Shown one piece after another: positions 1 to 7,761 of a stretch of DNA of 64,000 bases. The first letter of the stretch is position 1; each line of letters begins with the position of its first letter. The stretch is from Leptofilum sp965223285 (GTDB lineage Bacteria > Chloroflexota > Anaerolineae > Promineifilales > Promineifilaceae). The position numbers and the translations under genes were made by a program. The notes beneath the pieces are model-generated. The model had not been told where the DNA came from. It searched no databases and was given only the letters and a program-made list of their open reading frames with translations. The stretch lies in contig NZ_OZ244997.1 in assembly GCF_965223285.1 (NCBI RefSeq), positions 2,356,001 through 2,420,000 of the forward strand. Direction: 5' to 3'.

Positions 1-840
1 TGGGTTGGCCAGCACCCAGCCGATGGCCGTTTGGGCAATAGTGGCGTTGTGTGCCTGGCCGATCTCTTCGAGCTTGTCAACGGCCGTAAATCCTTGCTCA
101 TTCATATACCGATTGCGTACGCCCTCGGCCCGCGCTGAAGTGGGCAGCGGCGTGTCGCGGCGGTATTTGCCCGTGAGGAAGCCCCCTGCCAACGGGCTGT
201 ACGGAATGACGCCAATCCCTTGATCCAGGCAAAGCGGCTGGAGTTCGCGCTCAAATTCGGCGCGATGGACAAGGCTGTAATGGGGCTGCAAGCTGTCGAA
301 TCGAGCCAGATTCTTCACGTCGCTCACCCAGAGCGATTTGGCCAGCAGCCATGCCGGATAATTTGAACAGCCAATGTAGCGTATCTTGCCCGCCTGCACC
401 AAATTAGTCAATGCAGAAAGCGTTTCGTCCAGTGGCGTCTCCTCGTCTGGCCAATGTACCTGATACAGGTCAATGTAGTCGGTTTGCAGACGGCGCAAGC
501 TATTTTCTACCGACTGCATGATGTGTAGCCGCGACAGGCCCTGATCGTTGGGGCCATCTCCCATTTGGCCGCGCACTTTGGTCGCTAGCACCAGGCTGTC
601 GCGGTGTACGCCGCTGGCCGTGAGCCAGTTGCCAATGATCTGTTCACTCACGCCGCCCTCGTTGCCGTCCACCCAGCGGGAGTAAATATCGGCCGTATCG
701 AAGAAGTTGCAGCCCAGCTCAATGGCTCGGCTCATAATCGTGTGGCTGGTGGCTTCATCAGCCGACCAGCCGAACTGCATCGTTCCCAGGCAAATGGTAG
801 AAACTTTCAGGCCCGTGCGGCCCAGTCGTCTAAATTCCAT
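1..840 (-). CDS. Aldo/keto reductase (3' end cut by window)
   Basis: NADPH-dependent oxidoreductase of the aldo/keto reductase superfamily, cytosolic. The 280 codons present start MEFRRLGRTGLKVS and contain the family tetrad: Asp and Tyr in FFDTADIYSR, Lys in LATKVRG and His in YQVHWPDE. The segment IRYIGCSNYPAWLL and the late motif GVIPYSPLAGGFLTGKY are typical of the YajO/Tas-like branch. The start is the ATG at 838-840, preceded on its strand by AAAGGAGCACCAAG. The C-terminal 40 or so residues lie outside the window. The physiological substrate cannot be read from sequence. A CACAGAG-type repeat and a MITE-like repeat lie directly upstream. Confidence 0.93.
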   Translation of the reverse strand, partial: MEFRRLGRTGLKVSTICLGTMQFGWSADEATSHTIMSRAIELGCNFFDTADIYSRWVDGNEGGVSEQIIGNWLTASGVHRDSLVLATKVRGQMGDGPNDQGLSRLHIMQSVENSLRRLQTDYIDLYQVHWPDEETPLDETLSALTNLVQAGKIRYIGCSNYPAWLLAKSLWVSDVKNLARFDSLQPHYSLVHRAEFERELQPLCLDQGIGVIPYSPLAGGFLTGKYRRDTPLPTSARAEGVRNRYMNEQGFTAVDKLEEIGQAHNATIAQTAIGWVLANP

Positions 841-853
841 CTTGGTGCTCCTT

Positions 854-908
854 TTTTTGCCACAGAGGGCACAGAGATTTTAGAGATTTGCTCTTAAATC
901 TGTGGCAA
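854..908. repeat. CACAGAG-word inverted repeat, copy 1
   Basis: GCCACAGAGGGCACAGAG, an AT-rich centre, then CTTAAATCTGTGGC. It is an imperfect snapback repeat sharing words with copies at 9187-9360, 20243-20290, 38682-38747 and 44766-44836. It lies upstream of the aldo/keto reductase and directly beside a MITE-like element. Confidence 0.7.
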
Positions 909-925
909 TCTGCGCTAATCTGTTT

Positions 926-1026
926 AGGACTTACACATTTGCCCTAACCAGACTACAAAAGTCTGGGTCTAATGGTGTTAATTCCAGAGAGAACAAGACT
1001 TTTGTAGTCTTCACTGCGTAAGTCCT
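926..1026. repeat. MITE-like element, GACTACAAAAGTC family, copy 1
   Basis: About 101 bp with terminal inverted repeats AGGACTTACACA / TGCGTAAGTCCT and an inner pair GACTACAAAAGTCT / AGACTTTTGTAGTC. A second copy at 9228-9329 is in the opposite orientation, and related pieces are at 18651-18710 and 30368-30408. No transposase is encoded, so it would have to be moved in trans. Confidence 0.75.
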
Positions 1027-1035
1027 GCTGTTGAT

Positions 1036-1803
1036 TTATTTGGAAGTTGCCAGCACTAATAAGCGATCGCTGGTTTCGTCGTAGGGGGATTGGCCGTAGT
1101 CGCCCCAAAGGTGCAGCAGCTTGAAGCCAGCTTCTTGTAACAGCAGCTCCAGCTGATGCGGGTAGCGGTAATGGTACGCACCCGTGGCGACGGTGCGCTG
1201 CACGGGGCCGCCATTGGGAGCGGAGACGTCGTAAATCCAGGTGATGTGCAGGGTTTGAGCCACGGTGTCCAGCCGGTTGCTGGCCAGATGCACAATCAAC
1301 TCCCTCGTCTCCGGGTCGGTGAGAACGTTTTCCAGGCTTAGGAGCGCGTCTTCGGGTGTGTTGGCCATGTCTACCGGATTGGCGAGGTCGATGAAGAGAC
1401 GGCCGTTCTCTCCCAGTACCCCCTTCACCCGCCGCAGCATGGCCAACACCTGCGCCGTGTCCAGATGAAACAGCGTATTGTACGGCACGATGACCAGGCC
1501 AAATTTTGGATCATCTGGCAAGGCAAAGTTGGTCATGTCAGCTTGATGGAGGGTGATGCGGTTTTGAACGGCCGTATCCAATTGCTCTACGCTTCCCCGC
1601 GCCCGCGCCAGCATCCCGCCAGACAGATCTAGCCCGGTGACGGTATGCCCGGCCTGCACCAGCGGCAGCAGCAGCCGCCCGCTGCCGCAGCCCAGCTCTA
1701 GCAGCGGGCCGTTTGCCTGGGCGGCAATTTCAAGAATTAGCGGAATGTCGTCAGTTAAATTGGCGTGGGTTAGGTCGTAGAAGCGGGCAATGTGATCATA
1801 CAT
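1036..1803 (-). CDS. Class I SAM-dependent methyltransferase
   Basis: A 255-aa soluble methyltransferase with the Rossmann-fold SAM-binding motif LLELGCGSGRLLLPL (about residues 34-48), the acidic post-II motif GLDLSGGML and the post-III loop VIVPYNTLFHL. The C-terminal half (TWIYDVSAPNGGPVQRT, YRYPHQLELLLQEAGF) matches the small-molecule methyltransferase (Methyltransf_25/11) pattern. The substrate is not predictable. It starts at the ATG just after the SRPBCC gene on the same strand, 47 bp downstream of that gene's stop, so the two are probably co-transcribed. Confidence 0.9.
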   Translation of the reverse strand: MYDHIARFYDLTHANLTDDIPLILEIAAQANGPLLELGCGSGRLLLPLVQAGHTVTGLDLSGGMLARARGSVEQLDTAVQNRITLHQADMTNFALPDDPKFGLVIVPYNTLFHLDTAQVLAMLRRVKGVLGENGRLFIDLANPVDMANTPEDALLSLENVLTDPETRELIVHLASNRLDTVAQTLHITWIYDVSAPNGGPVQRTVATGAYHYRYPHQLELLLQEAGFKLLHLWGDYGQSPYDETSDRLLVLATSK

Positions 1804-1819
1804 GCCCCTATTTTACCGC

Positions 1820-1852
1820 AACCTCCCAGAGGTTTGAAAACTTCGGAAGGTT
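1820..1852. repeat. Degenerate REP pair
   Basis: AACCTCCCAGAGGTT followed by AACTTCGGAAGGTT. This is a mutated version of the AACCTCCCGGAGGTT hairpin pair seen at 2778-2810 and 3417-3449. Its right end touches the stop codon of the SRPBCC gene. Confidence 0.6.
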
Positions 1853-2294
1853 AGTTCTGCTCAACAAACTGCTTCAGGCCAGCCAGCAGCGCGTCCATTC
1901 CCTGGCGGTAATTGTTACGCACGTAGAGCCGATCCAACAATTGCCCTAGCAAGCCAAACTTCAGCTTGTATAGCGGCGACACGGTGACGACTGTTTGCTC
2001 GCCCTCCGGCCGCAGCGTGAAGCGAATATCCCCCTCGGCAAAAGGTAGGTTGGTGCCGGTGATGCGCATGGTGAGTTTTTCATTGGGCTGCCAAAGCACC
2101 ACTTCCTCATCCAAATAATTTTTCCCGCCGAGGTCGCAAAAGCGCGTGGCCCCCATGCCTTCCGTTTGTGCCGAGGTGGTGTGCGAGGCACGCACGCCCG
2201 GATTCCATTGGTAAATCTCCCCGATGTTGCCCAATGCTTGCCATACGGCCGTTACTGGCGCGTCAATCGTTATCTCTGTGGCAAAACTACCCAT
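1851..2294 (-). CDS. SRPBCC family protein (polyketide cyclase/START-like fold)
   Basis: A 147-aa soluble protein beginning MGSFATEITIDAPVTAVWQALGNIGEIYQWNPGV, the classic start of the SRPBCC/PYR-PYL-like helix-grip fold that binds hydrophobic ligands. The strands RFCDLGGKNYLDEEVV, LTMRITGTNLPF and DIRFTLRPEGEQTVVTVSP and a long C-terminal helix (GMDALLAGLKQFVEQN) complete the fold. Ligand and reaction are unknown. The start ATG at 2292-2294 is preceded by AAAAGGAGCGGTAT. It appears to be the first gene of a pair with the downstream methyltransferase. Confidence 0.85.
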   Translation of the reverse strand: MGSFATEITIDAPVTAVWQALGNIGEIYQWNPGVRASHTTSAQTEGMGATRFCDLGGKNYLDEEVVLWQPNEKLTMRITGTNLPFAEGDIRFTLRPEGEQTVVTVSPLYKLKFGLLGQLLDRLYVRNNYRQGMDALLAGLKQFVEQN

Positions 2295-2432
2295 CTATAC
2301 CGCTCCTTTTCTTGATTTGCCTGCTTTATACAACAAAGAAGCGTGCCACCTCTATGAAAAATGGTGCCAATCAGTGCCAAAATGTAAAATCCACATGCCT
2401 CGACCCTACAATTTTCACCCACGTTACCCCCC

Positions 2433-2467
2433 AAAACAAAAAGCCCATCAGGGCAACCTGATGAGCT
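2433..2467 (-). terminator. Rho-independent terminator of the 46-aa peptide gene
   Basis: Read on the minus strand: GCTCATCAGG, a 4-nt loop, CCTGATGGGC (one G-U pair), then TTTTTGTTTT. It lies 14 bp beyond the stop codon of the small peptide gene, which supports that gene being transcribed alone. Confidence 0.8.
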
Positions 2468-2480
2468 ATAAAGGCCTGAA

Positions 2481-2621
2481 TTAGCCACTACAGCTAGTGG
2501 AACTAGACGAAGTGCAATCAGCAAAGACAGGTGTGGCGGTAACGGCCAGGCCAGCCAGCATTAATACCAGGGCAGCAGCAGCTAACAAATAAACAACTTT
2601 ACGACGAACGGTAAGGGTCAT
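2481..2621 (-). CDS. Small exported peptide, 46 aa, with C-terminal C-x7-C-x-G
   Basis: Not recognised as a known family. The ATG at 2619-2621 is chosen over a longer reading because AAAAGGAGAAATCGC sits directly before it. The peptide has a basic start (MTLTVRRK), a hydrophobic run of about 20 residues (VVYLLAAAALVLMLAGLAVT), a possible signal peptidase site after PVFA, and a mature tail of about 12 residues, DCTSSSSTSCSG. The two cysteines are seven residues apart and the second is two residues from the end. The 39-aa peptide at 40692-40811 has the same cysteine spacing. A 14-bp palindrome (GCCAGATGTCTGGC, 2638-2651) precedes the ribosome binding site and a terminator follows. Confidence 0.65.
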   Translation of the reverse strand: MTLTVRRKVVYLLAAAALVLMLAGLAVTATPVFADCTSSSSTSCSG

Positions 2622-2637
2622 GCGATTTCTCCTTTTG

Positions 2638-2651
2638 CCAGATGTCTGGCT
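2638..2651. promoter_or_regulatory. Palindrome in the leader of the 46-aa peptide
   Basis: GCCAGATGTCTGGC is a perfect 14-bp palindrome a few bases upstream of the AAAAGGAG ribosome binding site. It could be an operator or a small mRNA hairpin affecting translation. The sequence does not decide which. Confidence 0.4.
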
Positions 2652-2777
2652 ACACTTTGGCGACAGTTTGCCCAATAAAGAGGAGACTATTTACTTGCGG
2701 AGATTCCTATGAGCAAATTTGTCGTTGAATAAAATGGGCAATAATGTTGGCAACTGAGGCCAGTTTAAGTCGCAAGC

Positions 2778-2810
2778 AACCTCCCGGAGGTTTTGAACCT
2801 CCGGGAGGTT
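2778..2810. repeat. REP hairpin pair, left flank of the transposase
   Basis: AACCTCCCGGAGGTT, TTG, AACCTCCGGGAGGTT. Each half is nearly self-complementary and the two halves are inverted copies of each other. The same 33-bp unit flanks the other side of the transposase at 3417-3449. Confidence 0.9.
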
Positions 2811-2820
2811 GGGTCACGAG

Positions 2821-3402
2821 TCAGCTAAACAAATATTGCTCAATGTCAGGCGGCAGCTCATCAATTCCGCGCAGATAGTCCAGCACAAATTCTTTATAAT
2901 CTGTACGATTAGGGAAGAAATCGGTGACGAATTGATCATCAACCAACGTGCCCGACCGCTCATCCAGCCATTCTAAATAGTTTGAGTAGGGCCACTCTTC
3001 CAGCGTAGTCACCAGCCCAGCCTTTATCGGATTGCCATGTATGTAGCGACACAGGTGCAGCAGATACCCTTCATTGTCTACATGAACATCTTTGAAACGC
3101 CCTTCGAATAATGCCCCGGTACGGCCGTTCTGCCGATTCACCGCTTGCGCATACCCATTAAACAACACCCCCATAAAGTGACCGATTGACGTTTCTCCAT
3201 CCTGCCGCAGCAGGAAATGGTAATGATTGGGCATGAGGCAGTAAGCAATGATAGCAATTGGGTATTTCTGGCAATACTTTTTCACCAGCCGGAGCAGATA
3301 CAGATAATTTTCTTCGCTAAAAAAGATACGCTCCCGGTTCGCGCCCCGGTTGTAGATGTGGTAATAGTGGCCAGTGGTAAAACTGTTCTTGCGCCTGGGC
3401 AT
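2821..3402 (-). CDS. REP-associated tyrosine transposase (RAYT, Y1_Tnp/IS200-like)
   Basis: A 193-aa single-strand DNA nuclease of the HUH superfamily. The metal-binding HUH is H60-Y-H62 in CLMPNHYHFLL. The catalytic tyrosine candidate is Y120 in LHLCRYIHGNPIKAGLV. The segment GRTGALFEGRFKDVHVDN is typical of RAYTs. These domesticated relatives of IS200/IS605 transposases are known to cut and move REP hairpins. Here an identical 33-bp hairpin pair lies 11 bp beyond the stop codon and 15 bp before the start codon, and more copies are scattered in the window (7726-7758, 48117-48172 and inside two genes). It therefore very probably mobilises this repeat family. Single copy in the window and apparently intact. 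Confidence 0.93.
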   Translation of the reverse strand: MPRRKNSFTTGHYYHIYNRGANRERIFFSEENYLYLLRLVKKYCQKYPIAIIAYCLMPNHYHFLLRQDGETSIGHFMGVLFNGYAQAVNRQNGRTGALFEGRFKDVHVDNEGYLLHLCRYIHGNPIKAGLVTTLEEWPYSNYLEWLDERSGTLVDDQFVTDFFPNRTDYKEFVLDYLRGIDELPPDIEQYLFS

Positions 3403-3416
3403 CGTCCCTCCAGCGA

Positions 3417-3449
3417 AACCTCCCGGAGGTTTTGAACCTCCGGGAGGTT
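3417..3449. repeat. REP hairpin pair, right flank of the transposase
   Basis: AACCTCCCGGAGGTT, TTG, AACCTCCGGGAGGTT. Identical to the unit at 2778-2810. It lies between the transposase start and the stop codon of the restriction-modification gene at 3459. Confidence 0.9.
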
Positions 3450-3458
3450 GGTTAGGTG

Positions 3459-6400
3459 TTATTTCCCCTCCACGATGGCGATTTCGGTGGGGGTGAGGTT
3501 GTAGAGCTTGTAGACGATCTGGTCGATGAGGTAGTCGGTGGTGGCGAGGCGGTGGTTGAGGGCGGCGACGCTGGGCGCGTGCTCGCGGTAGACCTGGACG
3601 AGCTTGCTGAGGCCGCTAATGGTGCCGACGAGTTCTTTAACCATGCCTTTGAAGGCGTCTTCGTTCCAGCCGAGGGTGGCATCCAGGGTAATGGTGCTGC
3701 GGCTGGCTGCATCGACGTAGGGCCGTGCGGCGGGTACGTTTTTGTGCAGCGACTGCTCCCACTTACCTTTGTGGCGCAGCGTCTCGAATGGTTTGGGGTC
3801 GGTGACGCCTTCCAGGTCGAGCCAGAACGCTTCGAGGGCGGCTTGCTTTTGCTGGTTGAGGGTGATCATTTGCTCGGCGAGGTGGGCCAGGAGATCGTGG
3901 AGGGTGTCGTTGCGGTTGGCGGCCAGTTCGGCGTCAGCCCAGGCGAGGAGGGCGGGGGTGTTGCCCTGTTCGTAGTGGTTTTTAGCGGTGTTGACTACGG
4001 CCTTACGCTGACTTGGTGGCGTTGAAATTTCAATGTTCTTTACTGGAAGTGGTTTAAGATTTACAACTTTAACTTGAGCAAAAGTCCGATTTTCTTCAGG
4101 AGAATAAAATTGATAAAGAACATTCATTAAAGATGAGTTGAGGATTGCAAGAAGATAATGAATATGTAAATCGGTATTTGGGCGAAATAGATACAACGAA
4201 TCGATAAGGAAGAGACCCTGATGATCAATACTTGCTACAATCGAATCACTTGTTTGCCTCAATAATATTTTGGGGTTTGCCTCAAGGAAATCTTCATTTG
4301 TGTTACTCCACATATTTGGCTTATCAAAGATCAAATATTCGCCAGCCCATTCTGTAGAATATCGATGAATATCTTTTCCTCTCAAAACTTTTACTGAGAG
4401 AGGATTGGTTGAATCTGTACCAATCCATTTTTTGTTATTTCCAGTACAAACCCCTTGGTAGAACTCTCCAAGATTTTCAAAAGGAGTACAGTCGATCTTT
4501 GATTTCTGTAGAAGGGAAAGCAAATGAGGGCTTGTTGTCCATTGAGACCAAGGTATTTGTAAAAAGTCCTTTTGTGTTACAGTTTCCCCTTTTACAGCCC
4601 TGAGATGCTCAGGTGTTGGAATATGCAAAACCTGAGTGAAGTTACTGTCAGGCTTACTCTTCTCCAAAATTATAACGGCGTTTCCTCCAGTTTCAGCATC
4701 CTCAAAAACATGATCTAACTGAACTACAGACTTTATGGATGTTTCGTTTGTTAGTTTCGTGCGAAGTGTTTTGTGGTAGTAGTAGTAAAGAATAGTCGAA
4801 GGATAAATAAAGCCGAAAAAACATCCGTTTGCCAAAACAGACATGCTTAGTTCGGTCATTAAGGAAAAAGTATTCGGAGCATATTCAACAAGATTAAAAT
4901 TTTGCTCGTAATATTCTGACTCGCCTTCAGAAATCACTTGATACACAACAAAATCACTCTGCCTCCCCTTTCCTTCCTTAACAAACACCACGTAAGGCGG
5001 GTTGCCGATGACGGCGTCGAAGCCAGCGGCCGTTTGGCGGGAACGGCCGTATTCGTCAAAAAACACTTCGGGAAAGGCGAGCTCCCAATGGAAGTAGTCG
5101 TTGTCGGTGACGGCGGGGTGCTGCAAAAAGTGGTTGAGCCAAGAACCTCCGGGAGGTTGGGAACCTACCTCGCTTAGCAAATCTGGCTGGAAACCTCCCG
5201 GAGGTTGAGGTTGGGAAACTCCCTCGCTTAGCGAATCCGATGTGGAACCTCCCGGAGGTTGAGATGCTGCCTGTTGGAAACCTCCCGGAGGTTGTTGTAG
5301 CGGTTGAAGGTAGGCAGCCAGGGCGCGGTACTCTTCCGGGGTCATGGCGTTGCCGAAGTAGGCACTCACCCACAGGTCGGCCAGCTTGCGCCAGCGGGCG
5401 ATGTGGGTTTGTTGCAGCTCCTGCCACATTTTCTCTTTCAAATGAACGTCTTCAATGCTGTTGGTCGTGGCCCGTTCAATGGCCATGACACCGCCTACGG
5501 CAAGGCTGGCGTCGCGGGTGAAGGCGGAGTCGTTAAATAAGGGAGATTGGAGATTAGAGATTGGCGTTTGGGATTTGCTATTTGGCGGGGCTTGCAAATC
5601 ATCCAGCCAAGCACCGATGAGGCTGTCGCCGTGTTGCAGATGGTGGTCGAGGAAGCTGAGGGGTTTGTCGGAAGCGGCCGTTTTCAGCCAGAGTGATAGT
5701 TTGGCCAGCTCCACGGCCATTGGGTTTTTGTCTACGCCGTAGATGCAGGCTTCCACGACGCGCCGCTTCCAGTAGAGGAGATCGGTTTCGGGGTCCTCTG
5801 CTGTGGCCAGTCTCTGCGCATCTTGCGCAACCGTGCCACCCTGTCCCTCATGCGAGGAAGCTGGCGCGGTCGGAGACCGGCCAGAGCCACTATCAGGGAT
5901 CACATACTCATCCGTGGCCAGGGCAATTGCCAAAAAGTTCATTGCCTCGACGAGAAAGTGGCCGGAACCCATCGCCGGGTCTAGCACATTAAGCGCCAAA
6001 ATCTCCTGCACAAAAAGGGCGGCACTTTGACGCTGGCGTTCGGCTTCGTCCAGCGATCCGGTTTGCCGAATCTGCGCCTTGACGCGCTCGCGGGCTTGTT
6101 CCACCAGCGGCCCCAGCGTGTTTTCGACAATGTATTCCACGATGTAGTCGGGCGTGTAGTAAGAGCCGGTGGCTTTGCGCTCCCCCTTGTCGGTGGTCAG
6201 ATACAGTTCCCCCGGCTGGCGAGCGGCACCGACAGTTTTGCTGCGTCCTTTTTTGGCGTTTGGCACCCAGGTTTCCACCCCTTTTTTGCGGATCGTTACC
6301 ATCTCCTCACGGGCGACGGCCACCTTGTACTCCAGCAGCCCTTCGTAAATAGAGCCAAGCTGGCGCACGTCCAGGGTGCGGTAGTCGACGGCCTGGAAGC

Positions 6401-7655
6401 CCCGGAAACGGCCGTCTTCACGCACGCGCCGGTAAGCCAGGTAATCAATCGCCTGGGCCAGGGCGCGATCGCCCACAAAATGCGTTTCCAAAAAAGAATG
6501 CTGGTCAGCCTCGAACAGGCCGCCGTTGTAGCGCGGGACGCCCAGTTCGGCGTTAAATTGGGCATCCCGCCCGCTAATCAGCCGGAACAGCTCTTGCAGC
6601 CTGTCCCAGCGGCGGCGGCCGGTGGTGGGCAGCCCATCCAACCGGTCGCGTTCACGGTTAATGTCGCCTGCCAACGTTTGCAAGCTGTATTCATTTTTGT
6701 AGGTGGGGTTGCCCATCGGCAGCAGGGCACGAGCTTCACCGTAGAATAAAAATAGCAGGCGGTAGAGCAGGTAAAGGCTGTTTTGGTACACCTGGTCGCG
6801 GTGGGCGGCGTTTTGGGCGTCCAGGCTGGCATCCCCGGCGAAAAAGCCAATGATAAGCTGCTCTAGCGAGCGGTAGGCATTGTCACGCAGATCGGCTTCC
6901 AGGGCGATGGCGTAGGCCCGGCTCTGGCTGAGTGCTTCGTCGAGAAAGATATTGCCGTGGGCATCTGGCGTAAACGCCTTTTGGTTGAAGAAGGCCCAGA
7001 AGAAGGTGGCGACCGCCAGCCCGGTGTTGGTTTCTGCCGGGGCGTGCAGGGCGGCCAGCAGGTCAATCTCGAAGTATGTTTCCAGGGTGCGGGATGAATT
7101 TTTGTGGACCAGTCGCCAGAAACGGCCGTTGCTCACCACGCCCCAGGTCACGCTGCTCAACGTCAGGTAAGTGTCGATCTGATACATCGGATTCTGGTCG
7201 TCGAAGCGGGGCAACGGGCCGCTCTTTTTGCTCAGGTTCACCGTCCACTTTTTGGCTTCCAGCAAGGCGAGGACATCTTTGGTATAAAGAGGTGTATTTT
7301 GGTGGGGAACGGCCGTTTGCCGGGCCGCCTCATCTGGAAACAGGGCAAAATCTGGCTTTTTGATTTTCCCTTTCAGACCAGGAATCGATGCCTGCCCTTC
7401 CCACACATGCCCCAACTGAACCAGTATTGGCTTGATCCAGTTATCTTCCAACTGCGATTCATTGTAGTTGGTCAACTGGTCTCTTTCAGCGGCGTACAGG
7501 TCGCGCAGCCAGGCCAAAAAATAGGCAGCGGGCGTTTGCCACGCTTTCCATTCTGGCGTGCGGCGCAAAATCTCTTGCAGGTAATGGTCGGAAAATAGAG
7601 ATTGATTATTGTGGGAGCCAAAATCAAGCCGTGGCTGGAAGGGAGTATCTGGCAT
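3459..7655 (-). CDS. Type IIG-like restriction-modification enzyme (Eco57I-type methylase with N-terminal nuclease domain)
   Basis: A 1398-aa protein that probably cuts and methylates DNA in one chain. The N-terminal part has a PD-(D/E)xK-like pattern: PDF at about 101-103 and LLEAKK at about 131-136. The N6-adenine methylase core has motif I LDPAMGSGHF (about 555) and motif IV IGNPPYVVF (about 882). The C-terminal 450 residues would hold target recognition (AT-richer DNA, 4020-4960) and a helical tail. Between motifs I and IV sits a low-complexity stretch (about residues 787-837) encoded by four REP units and reading QPPGG repeatedly. A second insert, at about 692-705, is encoded by a GAGATTGG-type word. 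No separate specificity or helicase gene is adjacent. The target sequence is unknown. Confidence 0.85.
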   Translation of the reverse strand: MPDTPFQPRLDFGSHNNQSLFSDHYLQEILRRTPEWKAWQTPAAYFLAWLRDLYAAERDQLTNYNESQLEDNWIKPILVQLGHVWEGQASIPGLKGKIKKPDFALFPDEAARQTAVPHQNTPLYTKDVLALLEAKKWTVNLSKKSGPLPRFDDQNPMYQIDTYLTLSSVTWGVVSNGRFWRLVHKNSSRTLETYFEIDLLAALHAPAETNTGLAVATFFWAFFNQKAFTPDAHGNIFLDEALSQSRAYAIALEADLRDNAYRSLEQLIIGFFAGDASLDAQNAAHRDQVYQNSLYLLYRLLFLFYGEARALLPMGNPTYKNEYSLQTLAGDINRERDRLDGLPTTGRRRWDRLQELFRLISGRDAQFNAELGVPRYNGGLFEADQHSFLETHFVGDRALAQAIDYLAYRRVREDGRFRGFQAVDYRTLDVRQLGSIYEGLLEYKVAVAREEMVTIRKKGVETWVPNAKKGRSKTVGAARQPGELYLTTDKGERKATGSYYTPDYIVEYIVENTLGPLVEQARERVKAQIRQTGSLDEAERQRQSAALFVQEILALNVLDPAMGSGHFLVEAMNFLAIALATDEYVIPDSGSGRSPTAPASSHEGQGGTVAQDAQRLATAEDPETDLLYWKRRVVEACIYGVDKNPMAVELAKLSLWLKTAASDKPLSFLDHHLQHGDSLIGAWLDDLQAPPNSKSQTPISNLQSPLFNDSAFTRDASLAVGGVMAIERATTNSIEDVHLKEKMWQELQQTHIARWRKLADLWVSAYFGNAMTPEEYRALAAYLQPLQQPPGGFQQAASQPPGGSTSDSLSEGVSQPQPPGGFQPDLLSEVGSQPPGGSWLNHFLQHPAVTDNDYFHWELAFPEVFFDEYGRSRQTAAGFDAVIGNPPYVVFVKEGKGRQSDFVVYQVISEGESEYYEQNFNLVEYAPNTFSLMTELSMSVLANGCFFGFIYPSTILYYYYHKTLRTKLTNETSIKSVVQLDHVFEDAETGGNAVIILEKSKPDSNFTQVLHIPTPEHLRAVKGETVTQKDFLQIPWSQWTTSPHLLSLLQKSKIDCTPFENLGEFYQGVCTGNNKKWIGTDSTNPLSVKVLRGKDIHRYSTEWAGEYLIFDKPNMWSNTNEDFLEANPKILLRQTSDSIVASIDHQGLFLIDSLYLFRPNTDLHIHYLLAILNSSLMNVLYQFYSPEENRTFAQVKVVNLKPLPVKNIEISTPPSQRKAVVNTAKNHYEQGNTPALLAWADAELAANRNDTLHDLLAHLAEQMITLNQQKQAALEAFWLDLEGVTDPKPFETLRHKGKWEQSLHKNVPAARPYVDAASRSTITLDATLGWNEDAFKGMVKELVGTISGLSKLVQVYREHAPSVAALNHRLATTDYLIDQIVYKLYNLTPTEIAIVEGK
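5144..5293. repeat. Four REP units inside the restriction-modification gene
   Basis: Units AACCTCC(C/G)GGAGGTT at 5144-5158, 5192-5206, 5246-5260 and 5279-5293. Read on the minus strand in frame they encode QPPGG with short Ser/Leu/Glu spacers (SDSLSEGVS, PDLLSEVGS). The unit spacing keeps the frame open, so the repeat has been tolerated as a linker. Confidence 0.88.
5541..5580. repeat. GAGATTGG-word repeat inside the restriction-modification gene
   Basis: GGGAGATTGGAGATTAGAGATTGG. The same words make intergenic repeats at 12541-12590 and 49031-49073. In the minus-strand frame it encodes part of NSKSQTPISNLQSPLF. Confidence 0.7.
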
Positions 7656-7725
7656 AGAACGTTTCCTTCTTCATTTTTCAGAATGTCCCTATGATAATTC
7701 AGCTAGGAAAAAAAGGAAACCTGTT

Positions 7726-7758
7726 AACCTCTCGGAGGTTTGGAACCTCCGGGAGGTT
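7726..7758. repeat. REP hairpin pair, solo copy
   Basis: AACCTCTCGGAGGTT, TGG, AACCTCCGGGAGGTT. It lies between the restriction-modification gene start and the 3' end of the enoyl-CoA hydratase gene, and has the same layout as the pairs flanking the transposase. Confidence 0.88.
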
Positions 7759-7761
7759 GGC

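Noticed and set aside
3459..7655. BREX (PglX) or DISARM methylase
   Set aside because: None of the other system genes (pglZ, brxC, drmA/B) is in the flanking sequence.
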